Shown: positions 31,522-46,100 of the stretch, piece by piece | Layout: every line of letters begins with the position of its first letter | Numbering within the stretch: position 1 is the first letter of the stretch | Assembly: GCF_029227915.1 (NCBI RefSeq) | Contig: NC_079875.1 | Location: 17,911,001 to 17,975,000, forward strand | Direction: 5' to 3' | Length of the DNA: 64,000 nucleotides | DNA from: Hydractinia symbiolongicarpus | Taxonomy: Eukaryota; Cnidaria; Hydrozoa; Anthoathecata; Hydractiniidae | Notes under the pieces: model-generated | What the model was told of the DNA's origin: nothing | Seen by the model: only the letters and a program-made list of their open reading frames with translations | Database searches by the model: none | Program-made: the position numbers and the translations under genes

Positions 31522-34500
31522 TTAACTGATCAACGTCATCAACTGTTTAGCAACAACCGGATCCATAGTACTTATTGCGTCCGCAAAATGTTCGTCGCCG
31601 TACGATTGTTTCGTTTCGTTTAATTTGTCACGTACGTAGTGCAGCAAGACGATAGTGTGGATAGGATCTTGTGACAGCAGCTATGAAGAAATGTACCTTT
31701 ATTAGTGGGGCTTTAATTTAGTGATCGTGACAGACAAAAATACCTTGAGTACCAAGAAAAATTAAAAGAAAAATAGTTACATTCTGATAATGATTTAAGT
31801 TGATAACCTGTACTAAAATAATTTTACACTATAACACCAAAAGTAAAACTTGATAGGACGAAACAACCGGGCGTGACGGACGGACAGGGATAAAAAAAGA
31901 ACTTTACCACTTTTAAATTCAGAATTTAATTCTATATAAATATATGGTTTAGTGGTGAAACATTAGAAGCATTATATAGTTGATGCATTTTATTGAGAAT
32001 ATATATATTGTAGCTGCCTTTTTCACTAATTTTTTGTAGGATTTCAGGGAAATTTTCTTGTAGGGCGACGTCTTATTAGTTAAGCGTGTGTGACTGACGG
32101 ACCGTGATGGACGGACAAAAATGTCACCTTGAAGTTGGTGTTATTGATATCTCAGGGATTCTAGCTCATTTTATACCTACTTGTATCCGTTATTCATATT
32201 CATATAGTTGTGACAAAAATTAAGGAAACAATAATATCGTCCGTCCGTAATAACCCTTAGTACAAAAGAAAAGACTTTTCGAAACGTTTGAAAAACAATA
32301 AATAAGTCGTTTTTAATTTGCTGAATATGAAGATAGAGATGGTGATGATTGAAATGGTGCTAGCTTGAGTGGATAAGATTACAGAATTTATAATTTATCT
32401 CACCCATCTTTCTTTTGCATCTTCCATGCTATCTTCTTCTTCATTCTCTTCGCCGATCCGCGTGTTAGCTTCATCCACAATTAATGAACTGAATGTTGAG
32501 CACACAAAAATATAAACAACATATGAGATAGTAAAACCCAATCATGATGGTCAAGGTTTTTACGGCTTTCAAAATTTATAATCTATTATTATTTGAAGTA
32601 TTAGAAATTAGGATAGTCTCTTCACTTCCTCTATCAACGCGGTTCATACAAAGAGGTCCCAGTGCACGTAAATCTCCCATTTGAGCTACGACAGCCCTGC
32701 AAACACAGCAATTGATCAAATAGACACCAACAAAGATAGCAATATTACTCCCGTGTTTAACACTAAGCATAAAGGATAGATTCACACTTTTATAGTCTCT
32801 TACATGACCCTGCCGGATTCTGCGCCCAAGACATCCCGCACTGGAGGCGAATGCACATTATAACGCTATCAATGGGATATAAGCATAATACAAAGCCTTT
32901 ACGAAAAGAACTCGGACTATTCGAAAAAAAGGAAAAATAGGTAACATTTCTTATAAATGACATACTGGGGTAGAACAAAACGCGGATGATAGGTTAGTAA
33001 ACAAAGAGTAATTACTCACTCAACTGCACAATGATCGGAAACACTGTCTGCACCAGACCTCTGCAAATCGTACATGACGTTGACGCACAAGTCCAAAATT
33101 AAACCAATTCGTTCATGAACGAACCTGCACATAAAGTTAATCACATACATGCAGGATGCCGTTATGCATGTCAGAAGATTTATTCGTACACCTTCTGATC
33201 AGATGTCAAAAAAGAAAAAAAAGCGAAGGAGGATAGTATTTTACATAACTTTGCTAATTTGTGAGAGAAATTTTCCCGGACAAACTTTCGCGAGTTAGAG
33301 AATTGAAACATTTCGTGCAGATTCGGTTCAAACTTTTAGCAAATGATTATTTCTCATTTTTTGTTAAATTTAGCGATATGGGTGCTCACTTGTCGTGAAT
33401 ACATTACTTGTTTGTCGGTAAAATTACGCTTTATATTTTGGAGAAATTGTACGTTCCTATTTTATGTTATTAATTTCGATTTCTTAAATTCTGATTCCTT
33501 ACCATGAAGAAGACATCACAAATCTAGTACGCCCCGCAGTTTTAGGAGGGTGCTATTTTTCGGATAAGAAGTTGAGAGAATTTAGATATCCTAGTGAATT
33601 TTCTCAAACGAGCAAAAACAAACAAAAAAGAAAACCCAACTTGATACTTACTTCACTTTAAGCGGGAGCAAGCTCGACAGAGACAAAGCCGACATTTTCT
33701 TTTCCTGCAGCATCATGCAATCGACTTTGTCGAGCCACAAGTCAAATAACCTTCCCATAACATCATCATAAGAGCAACAGTTCATTTTACAATACACTTC
33801 ACAAAGCTGGAAAAAGGCTTGAGGCGTTCGAAACGCAATGTGCGCCAAAAGTGTGACGTAATTCACCATCAGCGGTGGATAGTTTTCGTCCTTTAAAGTA
33901 TACTTTAAAACCTTTAAAACTGTGTTTTGATACATGACCAAAAATTCGTTGGGTAACAATTGGAAGGATAAAATGAGGATTTTCACAATTTTCGATGCAT
34001 GGTCTTCTTTCACGTAATCAAGTAGCTCGGAAAATACTGTAGACAATCCATGACCGTATTCCTAAAAAAAGTTAGTGGACGTAAATAGTAGCAAATAAAG
34101 TCAACATATATCTAGCAATTCCAGTACAGAAGTAGCAGGGTTTAAAATACAACGTAAGACATTGGACAACGGTAGGAAGGAATGGCAATTTTTTGAGATT
34201 TGGGAGCTACATGTACACGTTGTTATTTTTGATCGGTCCGGATTTTTCCACTGAAGTTTTGACATGTTTGCCAAATTTTTTTGACCTCTACTGACTTTCG
34301 TCAAACGAACAAACACAAAAAGAACACAAACCTTGAACAACATCCCAACGTCAAGCAAAAGATACGATTTAGTGATCGCCAAGCAACTATCAAGGGTTTC
34401 AGATGCACGTTCAAACAAGACTTGCAAGTTCTTATACAACTGCAGCATGTCGACGGTTAGTTCTTTGCTGTATCGTAACATCGTTAGCCACAATTCTAAG

Positions 34501-34529
34501 CCGTCTTCCAACAAATATACATGCGCTGG
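31522..34529 (-). pseudogene. IPO11: Duplicated importin-11 exons 7-11 (distal block)
   Basis: Exons at 34529-34332, 34061-33652, 33124-33020, 32488-32404 and 31680-31522 are copies of IPO11 exons 7-11, all with intact frames and splice sites. They lack exons 1-6, which occur once, upstream of the proximal block. They lie downstream of the intact gene's stop codon. If the duplication is real, exon 6 could splice to either block and give the same protein, so the block is dispensable or an alternative 3' end. If it is an assembly artefact it is simply the second allele. I label it pseudogene for lack of a start, not because of damage. Confidence 0.8.
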
Positions 34530-35041
34530 CTATAAAAATATCATCGTCATATAGTACTACTAAACTATCACTGTTGTTGCGTTAGACATATTGACAAAAT
34601 AATTGTCACTAAGAGGAAGCCTGTCACCATGTCATAGTTCCAATTTTCCTGCATACAATTTTTTTTCCCCAACCAGAAATGCTTATCGGCATATTAAGAT
34701 TATAGATAAGATTATAGATTGTTTTGACAGGTGGATTTCCGTAGACTTTTCCACAGGCTTACTGGTTTTATATCAAGGACTTAAAGGGTGGAAAGTTTCG
34801 AGATTTTTTTAATCTTTCCCCGCGAAATTACAGATAATTCTTCAACTCGCGTATGTTTTTGTCGAAGCACCTCTGTCTTATATCTCTCACAACCGCGTGT
34901 TTGGATTACTGTATTAACATTCAATGAAATGGATAAAAAGAGCGATAAGTAGGAAGATGTTACTGAAAGAAATGATTGACTTGTTTTTGCAATCCATCAA
35001 TAAAAATCTAAAAACCTGAAAATGCATTTTTCTTTAATTGC

Positions 35042-38000
35042 AATGTCGAATCTGGTTTATTATTAGACAATCAGAATGCACAAAAATGTAAACAAACTGC
35101 TCGTTAATGAGCGTTTTCCAAAAAAATAAATAATTTTATGTTTCGTCAGTTAACACCAGGAGCTATAAATTTCTAAAATTGTTCTGGATATTATGTAACG
35201 TTTAAAAAAATTAAATTTCTTTAATCAAAGTATGGTATTCACCTTTTGATGCTCTCTGAAGACAGATGTTTCGAGCTTTCGCAGACAAATTGAGTTCGCT
35301 GCACAATTTGGGCCGAAGAACAATTTTTTTCCTTATTTATAAAAAGAACTTGGCAAAATGTTATTTACAGAAAGACTTGATGAATCCTTTGTACAAAGGC
35401 AAACGCAGTAAAAACAATTTATAATGGCAGCCGTACCAATATATTCTCATTATCAGTGGAATATTAAAATGATTTTTGATATTAATTTTCTAAATTTTAT
35501 AATACACTAAACCACTTTTATAATAAACTAAAGAGCAATGCAATTTACAATATTTGTACTAAAATATGTTAAAGGTCAAAAGCTTGCAGAAAAAAGGTTT
35601 TAGCCATTTTAGTTGTTTTTATCTTTAGAACGTATACCCAAGGAAATTAATTCTCACGAAGACTTTTTTACGCGGGTTTTTCTTTCTGGACTTTCGCGGG
35701 GAAGAAGGAAATTTATTTTCGTGGATTTAGCGTTGAACTTATTTTCGCTGATAAGGCAAATTTAGAATTTCGCAAGAATTTATTTTCGCGGCTCACAATT
35801 TTCAGGTAAATATAAAGTAACAATAAAAGAAAAAATGAATGATATTGTATATAAATTGTAGGTACATTAGTTTATACATCATTCAAATCATCTTCCAACA
35901 TACTAAATAAATAAACTTATAATGGATAGATAGATTATAAAGAATATATATCGTTGTCTTTTGTATTAAAATTTACCCGGATTTAGTGTAAATTTAAGTT
36001 TTCTTTAAAAATATCAGGAAATAAAAAAAAATTCGTGGAATTTTATCTTTGCGGATCAGGCCGATTTCGAATTTTCACAGAAACTTATTTTCGCAAAAAT
36101 CCGCGAAAGGTATCCTGATTTGCAGTTACATACAAATTATAAAAAAATCAAACCTGTTAAATCCTTAAACGGCTAATAGCTAACAAAGTGTAATTCCAAG
36201 TGTGTTATCACAACATTCATTTCTGATTTTCATGACGTATCAAAGAAAATAATCCTGCTTTTTTCCTGGCATCGTGAAAATATTTTGTGTCTATTCATGA
36301 CTACATTAAGAACTAAAATTTTCGGCGGAAAAACTTTCGGACAAGATTTATAAAGTCTTTTAAACGAATTTTAAACAATATCAAAAGTAATGATTACGGA
36401 AAATGACACAAAAAGAAGATCTAGACCCTTTATACAATTTCTATGCACTGGTCCTTTTTTAAAAAAATTAGAAAACCAAAATTTTCGGACAAAAAAACTT
36501 TCGGCAGACAAAAATTTGGGACAGAAAAAATTTTTAGACAAAAAAAAATCGAAAGTTTTTCCGTCCGAAAATTCCGTTTCTAATGTATCCTAGCATTTCT
36601 AAAAAAGTGGACAGCCTGTAACAGATCTTATCAAGTTTGAGTTTCAATCAGCGTCAATAAATTATCAGCGACGTTAACTGATCAACGTCATCAACTGTTT
36701 AGCAACAACCGGATCCATAGTACTTATTGCGTCCGCAAAATGTTCGTCGCCGTACGATTGTTTCGTTTCGTTTAATTTGTCACGTACGTAGTGCAGCAAG
36801 ACGATAGTGTGGATAGGATCTTGTGACAGCAGCTATGAAGAAATGTACCTTTATTAGTGGGGCTTTAATTTAGTGATCGTGACAGACAAAAATACCTTGA
36901 GTACCAAGAAAAATTAAAAGAAAAATAGTTACATTCTGATAATGATTTAAGTTGATAACCTGTACTAAAATAATTTTACACTATAACACCAAAAGTAAAA
37001 CTTGATAGGACGAAACAACCGGGCGTGACGGACGGACAGGGATAAAAAAAGAACTTTACCACTTTTAAATTCAGAATTTAATTCTATATAAATATATGGT
37101 TTAGTGGTGAAACATTAGAAGCATTATATAGTTGATGCATTTTATTGAGAATATATATATTGTAGCTGCCTTTTTCACTAATTTTTTGTAGGATTTCAGG
37201 GAAATTTTCTTGTAGGGCGACGTCTTATTAGTTAAGCGTGTGTGACTGACGGACCGTGATGGACGGACAAAAATGTCACCTTGAAGTTGGTGTTATTGAT
37301 ATCTCAGGGATTCTAGCTCATTTTATACCTACTTGTATCCGTTATTCATATTCATATAGTTGTGACAGAAATTAAGGAAACAATAATATCGTCCGTCCGT
37401 AATAACCCTTAGTACAAAAGAAAAGACTTTTCGAAACGTTTGAAAAACAATAAATAAGTCGTTTTTAATTTGCTGAATATGAAGATAGAGATGGTGATGA
37501 TTGAAATGGTGCTAGCTTGAGTGGATAAGATTACAGAATTTATAATTTATCTCACCCATCTTTCTTTTGCATCTTCCATGCTATCTTCTTCTTCATTCTC
37601 TTCGCCGATCCGCGTGTTAGCTTCATCCACAATTAATGAACTGAATGTTGAGCACACAAAAATATAAACAACATATGAGATAGTAAAACCCAATCATGAT
37701 GGTCAAGGTTTTTACGGCTTTCAAAATTTATAATCTATTATTATTTGAAGTATTAGAAATTAGGATAGTCTCTTCACTTCCTCTATCAACGCGGTTCATA
37801 CAAAGAGGTCCCAGTGCACGTAAATCTCCCATTTGAGCTACGACAGCCCTGCAAACACAGCAATTGATCAAATAGACACCAACAAAGATAGCAATATTAC
37901 TCCCGTGTTTAACACTAAGCATAAAGGATAGATTCACACTTTTATAGTCTCTTACATGACCCTGCCGGATTCTGCGCCCAAGACATCCCGCACTGGAGGC

Positions 38001-40195
38001 GAATGCACATTATAACGCTATCAATGGGATATAAGCATAATACAAAGCCTTTACGAAAAGAACTCGGACTATTCGAAAAAAAGGAAAAATAGGTAACATT
38101 TCTTATAAATGACATACTGGGGTAGAACAAAACGCGGATGATAGGTTAGTAAACAAAGAGTAATTACTCACTCAACTGCACAATGATCGGAAACACTGTC
38201 TGCACCAGACCTCTGCAAATCGTACATGACGTTGACGCACAAGTCCAAAATTAAACCAATTCGTTCATGAACGAACCTGCACATAAAGTTAATCACATAC
38301 ATGCAGGATGCCGTTATGCATGTCAGAAGATTTATTCGTACACCTTCTGATCAGATGTCAAAAAAGAAAAAAAAGCGAAGGAGGATAGTATTTTACATAA
38401 CTTTGCTAATTTGTGAGAGAAATTTTCCCGGACAAACTTTCGCGAGTTAGAGAATTGAAACATTTCGTGCAGATTCGGTTCAAACTTTTAGCAAATGATT
38501 ATTTCTCATTTTTTGTTAAATTTAGCGATATGGGTGCTCACTTGTCGTGAATACATTACTTGTTTGTCGGTAAAATTACGCTTTATATTTTGGAGAAATT
38601 GTACGTTCCTATTTTATGTTATTAATTTCGATTTCTTAAATTCTGATTCCTTACCATGAAGAAGACATCACAAATCTAGTACGCCCCGCAGTTTTAGGAG
38701 GGTGCTATTTTTCGGATAAGAAGTTGAGAGAATTTAGATATCCTAGTGAATTTTCTCAAACGAGCAAAAACAAACAAAAAAGAAAACCCAACTTGATACT
38801 TACTTCACTTTAAGCGGGAGCAAGCTCGACAGAGACAAAGCCGACATTTTCTTTTCCTGCAGCATCATGCAATCGACTTTGTCGAGCCACAAGTCAAATA
38901 ACCTTCCCATAACATCATCATAAGAGCAACAGTTCATTTTACAATACACTTCACAAAGCTGGAAAAAGGCTTGAGGCGTTCGAAACGCAATGTGCGCCAA
39001 AAGTGTGACGTAATTCACCATCAGCGGTGGATAGTTTTCGTCCTTTAAAGTATACTTTAAAACCTTTAAAACTGTGTTTTGATACATGACCAAAAATTCG
39101 TTGGGTAACAATTGGAAGGATAAAATGAGGATTTTCACAATTTTCGATGCATGGTCTTCTTTCACGTAATCAAGTAGCTCGGAAAATACTGTAGACAATC
39201 CATGACCGTATTCCTAAAAAAAGTTAGTGGACGTAAATAGTAGCAAATAAAGTCAACATATATCTAGCAATTCCAGTACAGAAGTAGCAGGGTTTAAAAT
39301 ACAACGTAAGACATTGGACAACGGTAGGAAGGAATGGCAATTTTTTGAGATTTGGGAGCTACATGTACACGTTGTTATTTTTGATCGGTCCGGATTTTTC
39401 CACTGAAGTTTTGACATGTTTGCCAAATTTTTTTGACCTCTACTGACTTTCGTCAAACGAACAAACACAAAAAGAACACAAACCTTGAACAACATCCCAA
39501 CGTCAAGCAAAAGATACGATTTAGTGATCGCCAAGCAACTATCAAGGGTTTCAGATGCACGTTCAAACAAGACTTGCAAGTTCTTATACAACTGCAGCAT
39601 GTCGACGGTTAGTTCTTTGCTGTATCGTAACATCGTTAGCCACAATTCTAAGCCGTCTTCCAACAAATATACATGCGCTGGCTATAAAAATATCATCGTC
39701 ATATAGTACTACTAAACTATCACTGTTGTTGCGTTAGACATATTGACAAAATAATTGTCACTAAGAGGAAGCCTGTCACCATGTCATAGTTCCAATTTTC
39801 CTGCATACAATTTTTTTTCCCCAACCAGAAATGCTTATCGGCATATTAAGATTATAGATAAGATTATAGATTGTTTTGACAGGTGGATTTCCGTAGACTT
39901 TTCCACAGGCTTACTGGTTTTATATCAAGGACTTAAAGGGTGGAAAGTTTCGAGATTTTTTTAATCTTTCCCCGCGAAATTACAGATAATTCTTCAACTC
40001 GCGTATGTTTTTGTCGAAGCACCTCTGTCTTATATCTCTCACAACCGCGTGTTTGGATTACTGTATTAACATTCAATGAAATGGATAAAAAGAGCGATAA
40101 GTAGGAAGATGTTACTGAAAGAAATGATTGACTTGTTTTTGCAATCCATCAATAAAAATCTAAAAACCTGAAAATGCATTTTTCTTTAATTGCAA
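35042..40195. repeat. Proximal copy of the tandem segmental duplication (about 5154 bp)
   Basis: The block begins at AATGTCGAATCTGG (35042) and ends where TTGCAA is followed by AATTTGG at 40195/40196, inside intron 6 of importin-11. It contains IPO11 exons 7-11 and the 3' flank. It differs from the distal block by the lost 134-base segment and few substitutions. Confidence 0.95.
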
Positions 40196-43100
40196 AATTT
40201 GGAAAAATTTTTTTCCTCCAAGAAGATTCTGCTAACGAAGCAGAACGCTGGAGCACACATTAATAAAATGTGCAACACTTTTTTTCTTTTGTGTTGTTAT
40301 CATTATTATTATATGTTCAAAAAAATATGTTTTTCGAAATATGTCAAGCTTAAAATAAATTTTTTAAAGCTTACTCGAACATGCTTACCAAGTTTTAGGA
40401 TGGGTTTCATGATGTCACATTTTCTTACTACAGAAGGTGACAAACCAACAAAATGACTGCAGTGATGATGTTGAATTCAACACATGTATTGTAAAACAAC
40501 CCTTGTAAAAATAATAACAGTAGCAATACTATAGCAGGATGGCTAACCTGTTCTACGGACGTACTTAAATGAATTACAGGTAACGTAATATGATACAAAC
40601 TATGGCTGTCAGCACCAAGACCCTAAAGTAAAAAAATAAATAAATAAATATACATGGGAATGACTATGAAAGTTTTAATGCCGTCCGCGTCCTAAAAAAC
40701 TCACGAGTGACCATTTTGTTGTTGTACACAAACAAACAAACAAACAAAACCCAGGTCAACATGTTAGACTTTTTGTACCTGAAAGAAAGAAAATAACATA
40801 CCTTTACGAGGTGAACCAAAACATTAACAACAGCACCTCTCAATAAATTATGCGCTTCAGACAGCTCCCACAATTGTGGAAGGTACTGTAACAGTACTTC
40901 TGCATTAGTCTTAACTTTCCTACCAATTCGCTCAATCATAATAGATAACACATTCAATACAACCATTTTGGTATCGCAAAGCTGGACCGACACTAATAAT
41001 TTACTCAAAGCCATAAAGATACTACTAACAAAGGGGTTAAAATCATTCACAATAAAATCGAAGTCATCAATAGCACAACGCAGTGTTTTGCAAGCTGTCA
41101 AGCGTAAAACTAAATCAACACTATCATCTTGCAAGATGGCACGCAGCACATCATACAACTCAACACGATTTGATTTAGAAAATTTGACATTAATCCATTC
41201 ACCAATCATCCAGACAATATGATGTTTTAATAAAGCATTTCCACTGCTCTGCTGTCTCAGTAAATGAACAAGTTTACTTTCAAACCAGATATCAAAGTCC
41301 AAGTCACCAAAAAGTTCATAGGAGGCCAGACCAACAGCTTTATAAACTGCCGACACATTTAAAATGTCAGCTTGTGACATAGTAGTGAAATCAAAGCTGT
41401 TTATTTTCTCAACATATCTAACTAAGAACTGTACAATGTCATTTTTATATTCATAAAATAAACCAACAAACAAAGTTTCCATGCACGGGCCCAACAAAAA
41501 CTTATGTGACTCCCCTGCCTCCACCAACATAAATCCCTCTGGGTCACTTTGCCACTCTTCCAAATCAGTTTCGGTTAGTGGGAAGTAACACGTCATAATA
41601 TGGTGGCACAAATTCTCTAGACATTCCCGAGTTATAATTTTATCTTTTGTCAAATTTGCACTGTGCACAATGTGATCCTCCTCGGATAAGTCTACTATTT
41701 GTTTTTTAGGCTTTTTGTAGCTTCGTGTGATAGAACGTAAAAGATTGCCGCAATGTATTATCATTGGTTTAAACTCTGTGTTGCTCGATGATGAGAGAAT
41801 TTGTTGCAGGCACAGCTGGAGGGCAGGTTCGAGAATTGGTAAAAATGACGAACTATGATTTTCCTGTAACTCACTTAAGATTTTCATTAACAATATTAAA
41901 TATTTATCATATTTATCTTTGAGTTGAATATCACGACATTCTTTTTTTATAGTCAACAATGACTGTACTTGTTGCAGGCAATTTTGTGTGTACTTTATTT
42001 GAATTGATTCTGCAGAATAGCCAGTGGCCCCATAAATCAACAGTTTTCTCAGAACTTTGGTCAGCAAAATGGACATTTCTATAATTTCATACGAGTAAGT
42101 GACGTTACCAGGACAAATTAGTTTGTTAAAGGAATCAAAACTAAGTTGAGCTAAAAATTCAAATATGTTTTTCGAAATTTCTTGGAACACTTTTCTGTCT
42201 GATATTAGTCGTTTTGATGCTAGTTCTTTAACAATTTGATTTAATGTCAATAGAGCTCTATGACGGAACAACATGTTCTCTGATCTAACAGCCTAAAACA
42301 AAACAAAATAAAAACAAAAGACTGGATAAAGGGTAAAAATAGCCACAAAGTCAAGAAAGGTAATAAAAACTTTTCAGCAGACATACCTGTAGGGTGTGCA
42401 TTATTACGTCTGGCCACAACTTTATATCCATTCTTGAAACTTTACCAATAATTACAGCTAGTTGTACAGCAAGCTAGATAGCACAAAAAATACAACTACA
42501 GGCACTTACAAACTCTATCACATAGGTAATAGCTTTCATGATACTTTTTCAGTTAGCCAGTTGATTGTTTTAACCTTCTTTCAACAACTTTCATGAAGTA
42601 CGTTTATCTTTTTAATTTTGTGTTTAAGGGGAAGTTTGGTCAAAAATTATATTTTCATAATTAATAGTCATAAAAGAAAAAAAAAACGGATACCATAATT
42701 ATTTTCAAGTGAAAATCTCTTTTTTCTGAAATAATCTGTGTTAAACACGCGTAAAAACACCTCCGTATATTGACCCCTTTATGTTTTACGAAGGCTGGTT
42801 CGAGTTTGAATTATGACGATTTATAGTTCAAAAAGCGAAGTTCGGTGTTGGGGTTTGATGTAATCACATGAAGAAGTATTTTGTCTATACATTTTTATTA
42901 CTTTAATATGCCAAACTGCGACGCCATCGGCGGTACAAATCAAATTAAAAGACATAAAAGATAAGGGGAGTAAGAAACTAAGGAGGTAGAGAACGAAAAG
43001 CTGACGATGAAAGACGAAGATAATAAAGAAAGAAAATATTGGGTAGTCGCTTATCAGATTCCCAGTGCGAAAAAAAATAAAGAGCTTCGAAAAAAAATGG

Positions 43101-46100
43101 CTACATAATATAAAAAGAAGTGGTACCTTGCCCAAAAACTCTGGATTTTGTATTTGTTCTCAACATTTTGAACCTGGATGCTTTTAAGAACAAGTGCTTT
43201 CATAAGACGGGGGTAAAAATTTTGGTCTTCTCTTCTACCGAGTGCATTGCATTGGCCCTTAAATTATTGAGGGCAGACAGTGCAGTGGTTAGTACTGGTT
43301 TACAAAGACAAAATATCCCAAATATTTCAGCTCAAGTTTTGATTTCTGAGCACACTTTCTTATTCGATTTGTAAAGCTGAATAGAATAAAACAACCACTG
43401 TTGTGTTTTTTTGTGATGTTGTTTTGGCATTAAGGAATAATTCCGAATAAAATATATGTGAAGGAGAGAAACTCATGTTAGGCAAAATATTTTGAGAGAA
43501 GTTTTGAGTCAGTTGTCATGCTCATACGCATATTTTTTTATCAACGCGAAGACTAATATTTAAAGGGAATGTGTATAGTTTTGTTATGGTGTTAAACACG
43601 AAAAAGAATATAATGCTTGGCTATTTTTTTGTTTATTTCACCTTCGAAAGGATTGTCAGGAATTTCATTTGTATCCCTGCAACACAAGCATTTCACTGTA
43701 TGACTCCATCGCTTTACAGTGACCACCGCATTGGCACCAGGTATTGTTACCGATCCTAGAAACTTCTTCTTCTACCTCATTACTCTCGGAACTACATGTT
43801 CGTAATTTATTCAGTTCTTCCAAAGAAAGTTCTGGTTCGAAATTTAAGGGATTAAGAGTAGATAAATCAGGTATGTCATCATTTTAGATCTTGAATCGCT
43901 GTGAATTGGATCCATTGCTTACAAATTGACACTGTATTCTCAAAGAAGTAATTTGTTACAGATTTGAAAAAATGTAGCTAGAAAAAAGTAGATTCTTTTA
44001 GCAAACTGCTTAGCCTGTGTTGTGACTTTCACGCGATGCAATGTTTTGAACTATGAAACATCATACTTGAGTTAGAACCCAGCTTTTTTTTTCTGACACG
44101 CTTTTTCAAAAACGGAGCATTTTCAAGAAAGGTGTGTCAACATTAGAGACATTTCCAAAACTCTGAGTTTAATGAAGTAAAGTTTTTCTGTTTTTATAAG
44201 TATAAACACGTGGAATTATAAAATAAAATGAAATAATTTTTTTAGACCGAATTTCCCCTTTAAGTGGAAGGAATAAGAGCAATAAAACATACAAAGAATG
44301 TAAAGTAACTAGCTAGCAACAACTTTTGAATTTTTACAAATCAAAACAAAAAAGAAAAGGTTGTGATAAGTTTGATTGATACATTATTGACCTGGGGAAA
44401 CTTTAGGAAGATTGAAAACAAAAACAAATTCAAAAAAAAACATGTAACATGTAACAAAACCTGTGATGAAAAAAACGTGTTACATACCTGAGAAATTTCT
44501 TCGTCAAATGATTCAATCAGTTTGCGTCTAATTATAGTCTTTTCGTCCTCTGATAATCCTCTAAACCGCACAAAAAAAGTTGAAATGTACACACCTTACA
44601 CCAAAGAAGATAAACATCGTTTTTAACAAAGTTACATATATGGCTCCTAATTGCACACAATTTGGTAGGCCATTTCTTAAATAAAACTACAAAAAGCACC
44701 CACTAAAAAAATTATGAGTGCTATTGTGCGTGAAAAATCGCATGAAATTTCAAAGGCAATGTGAATATTTGCAAGTGTGTTTCACACTTAACTATTTTTT
44801 GTTTTCCATAACATTATATGTTATTTAAACTGTATAGAAATGATGTTTGAATACTAAGGAATCGTCTCCACGATTGATTCAATTCGTATATTTTATTTGA
44901 ATTGATCTCTATACGATTTTAGGAAGTGAAAATACCAAAGTGGATCATTTCAAAATCATAAAAAAGACATCGTAGAAAGCAAAAATATCGCCGTAGATTG
45001 TTTAAAAATCAGAAAAACTGAATCGTAGAAAGCGAAGAGATCGATGTAGATCGTTTAAAATCATGAAAACGGGATTGTAGACAGCGACAAGATTGCCATA
45101 GATCGTTTAAAAATCATAAAAACCGCATCGTAGAAAGCGAAGAGGTTGATCCAGATCATTTAAACAGCATGAAAACCGGATCGTAGACAGCGAAAAGATG
45201 GCCGTAGATTGTGTAAAAATCATAAAAACACTATCATAGAAAGCCAAAATATCGCTGTAGATCGTTTAAATATCACAAAAGCTCTTTTTATCACTCTATA
45301 GCTAATATTTTAGAAAAAGAAATATAATTCACAAATTATTTTACGAGTGCGCGAGTGAGTGCGTGTGCCATCGCACTCGTCTCAAGGAATGATTTGGATA
45401 TTCTTTTTTTTTAAAAAAATAAGTTATATGGTAACAAATAAGTGTTAGTATATATATTAATTTTAGTTGTTAATTCCTCATAATAGCATTTAGTCGAAAA
45501 AATCAAATGTTCCGAAAAATTGAAACAAAACCTTATGTTGGCAGCAGTGTGGGAAACTAAAGTGTAATGATATAAGGTCTACAGAAACACACACACGCCT
45601 ACAGAACTTAGGATTGTTAACTCTGCGTTTCCCTAATTTGGTTGTGTCATGCCAGTTTCAATGTTATTTACCACGCAAATAGTTAAAACATTTAATTACT
45701 GATGCATTTCACCAAATTATCTCATTGAGGTGGGGGAGGTTTAAAAGCAATCTTTATGAGCAGTGAAACCCAAACACTTGTTACACTGCATAGACACCTA
45801 ATTTCATTTATTTGCTGTTAATACTGTCAAACTTTGGTTAAGAGTTTTTTTTGATGTCTTTAACAACACTTTTTTATGAGGACTGTAAGATCTCATATTC
45901 TACAGACATCAGAATTCACAAATAGACACAATGCTCACTTTTGGTAACAATATCATTCATGGACATGCATTTCAAGGTGTATTCCCTAAATAATATAATA
46001 CACTAAAGAGAAAGATGTAGAGCAATTTCTTCAGCTGGTTAAAAGAAAAATGGAATCAGAAGGAAGGAGTTGAATTATTTTTTTTATATTTTATCTCTCT

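Larger units (their letters stand above)
29757..35043. repeat. Distal copy of a tandem segmental duplication (5285 bp)
   Basis: This block repeats as 35042-40195. The offset is 5285 bases up to about 31138 and 5152 bases after 31272, because 134 bases (31139-31272) are replaced by a single G at 36424 in the other copy. All the long translated frames I compared are identical between copies; one substitution is visible (A at 32216, G at 37368). The copies meet at a short AATG overlap near 35042-35045. Confidence 0.95.
42628..44258. mobile_element. THAP-bearing DNA transposon remnant in IPO11 intron 3
   Basis: The left end GGGGAAGTTTGGTCAAAAA and the right end (reverse complement GGGGAAATTCGGTCTAAAAA) form inverted repeats, and both are flanked by TTTAA (42623-42627 and 44259-44263). 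It carries a THAP-domain fragment on the plus strand and a Cys-rich P2X7-tail-like fragment on the minus strand. THAP transposases occur in P and Kolobok elements, and the TTAA-like flank favours Kolobok (inference). It fills most of intron 3. Confidence 0.75.
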
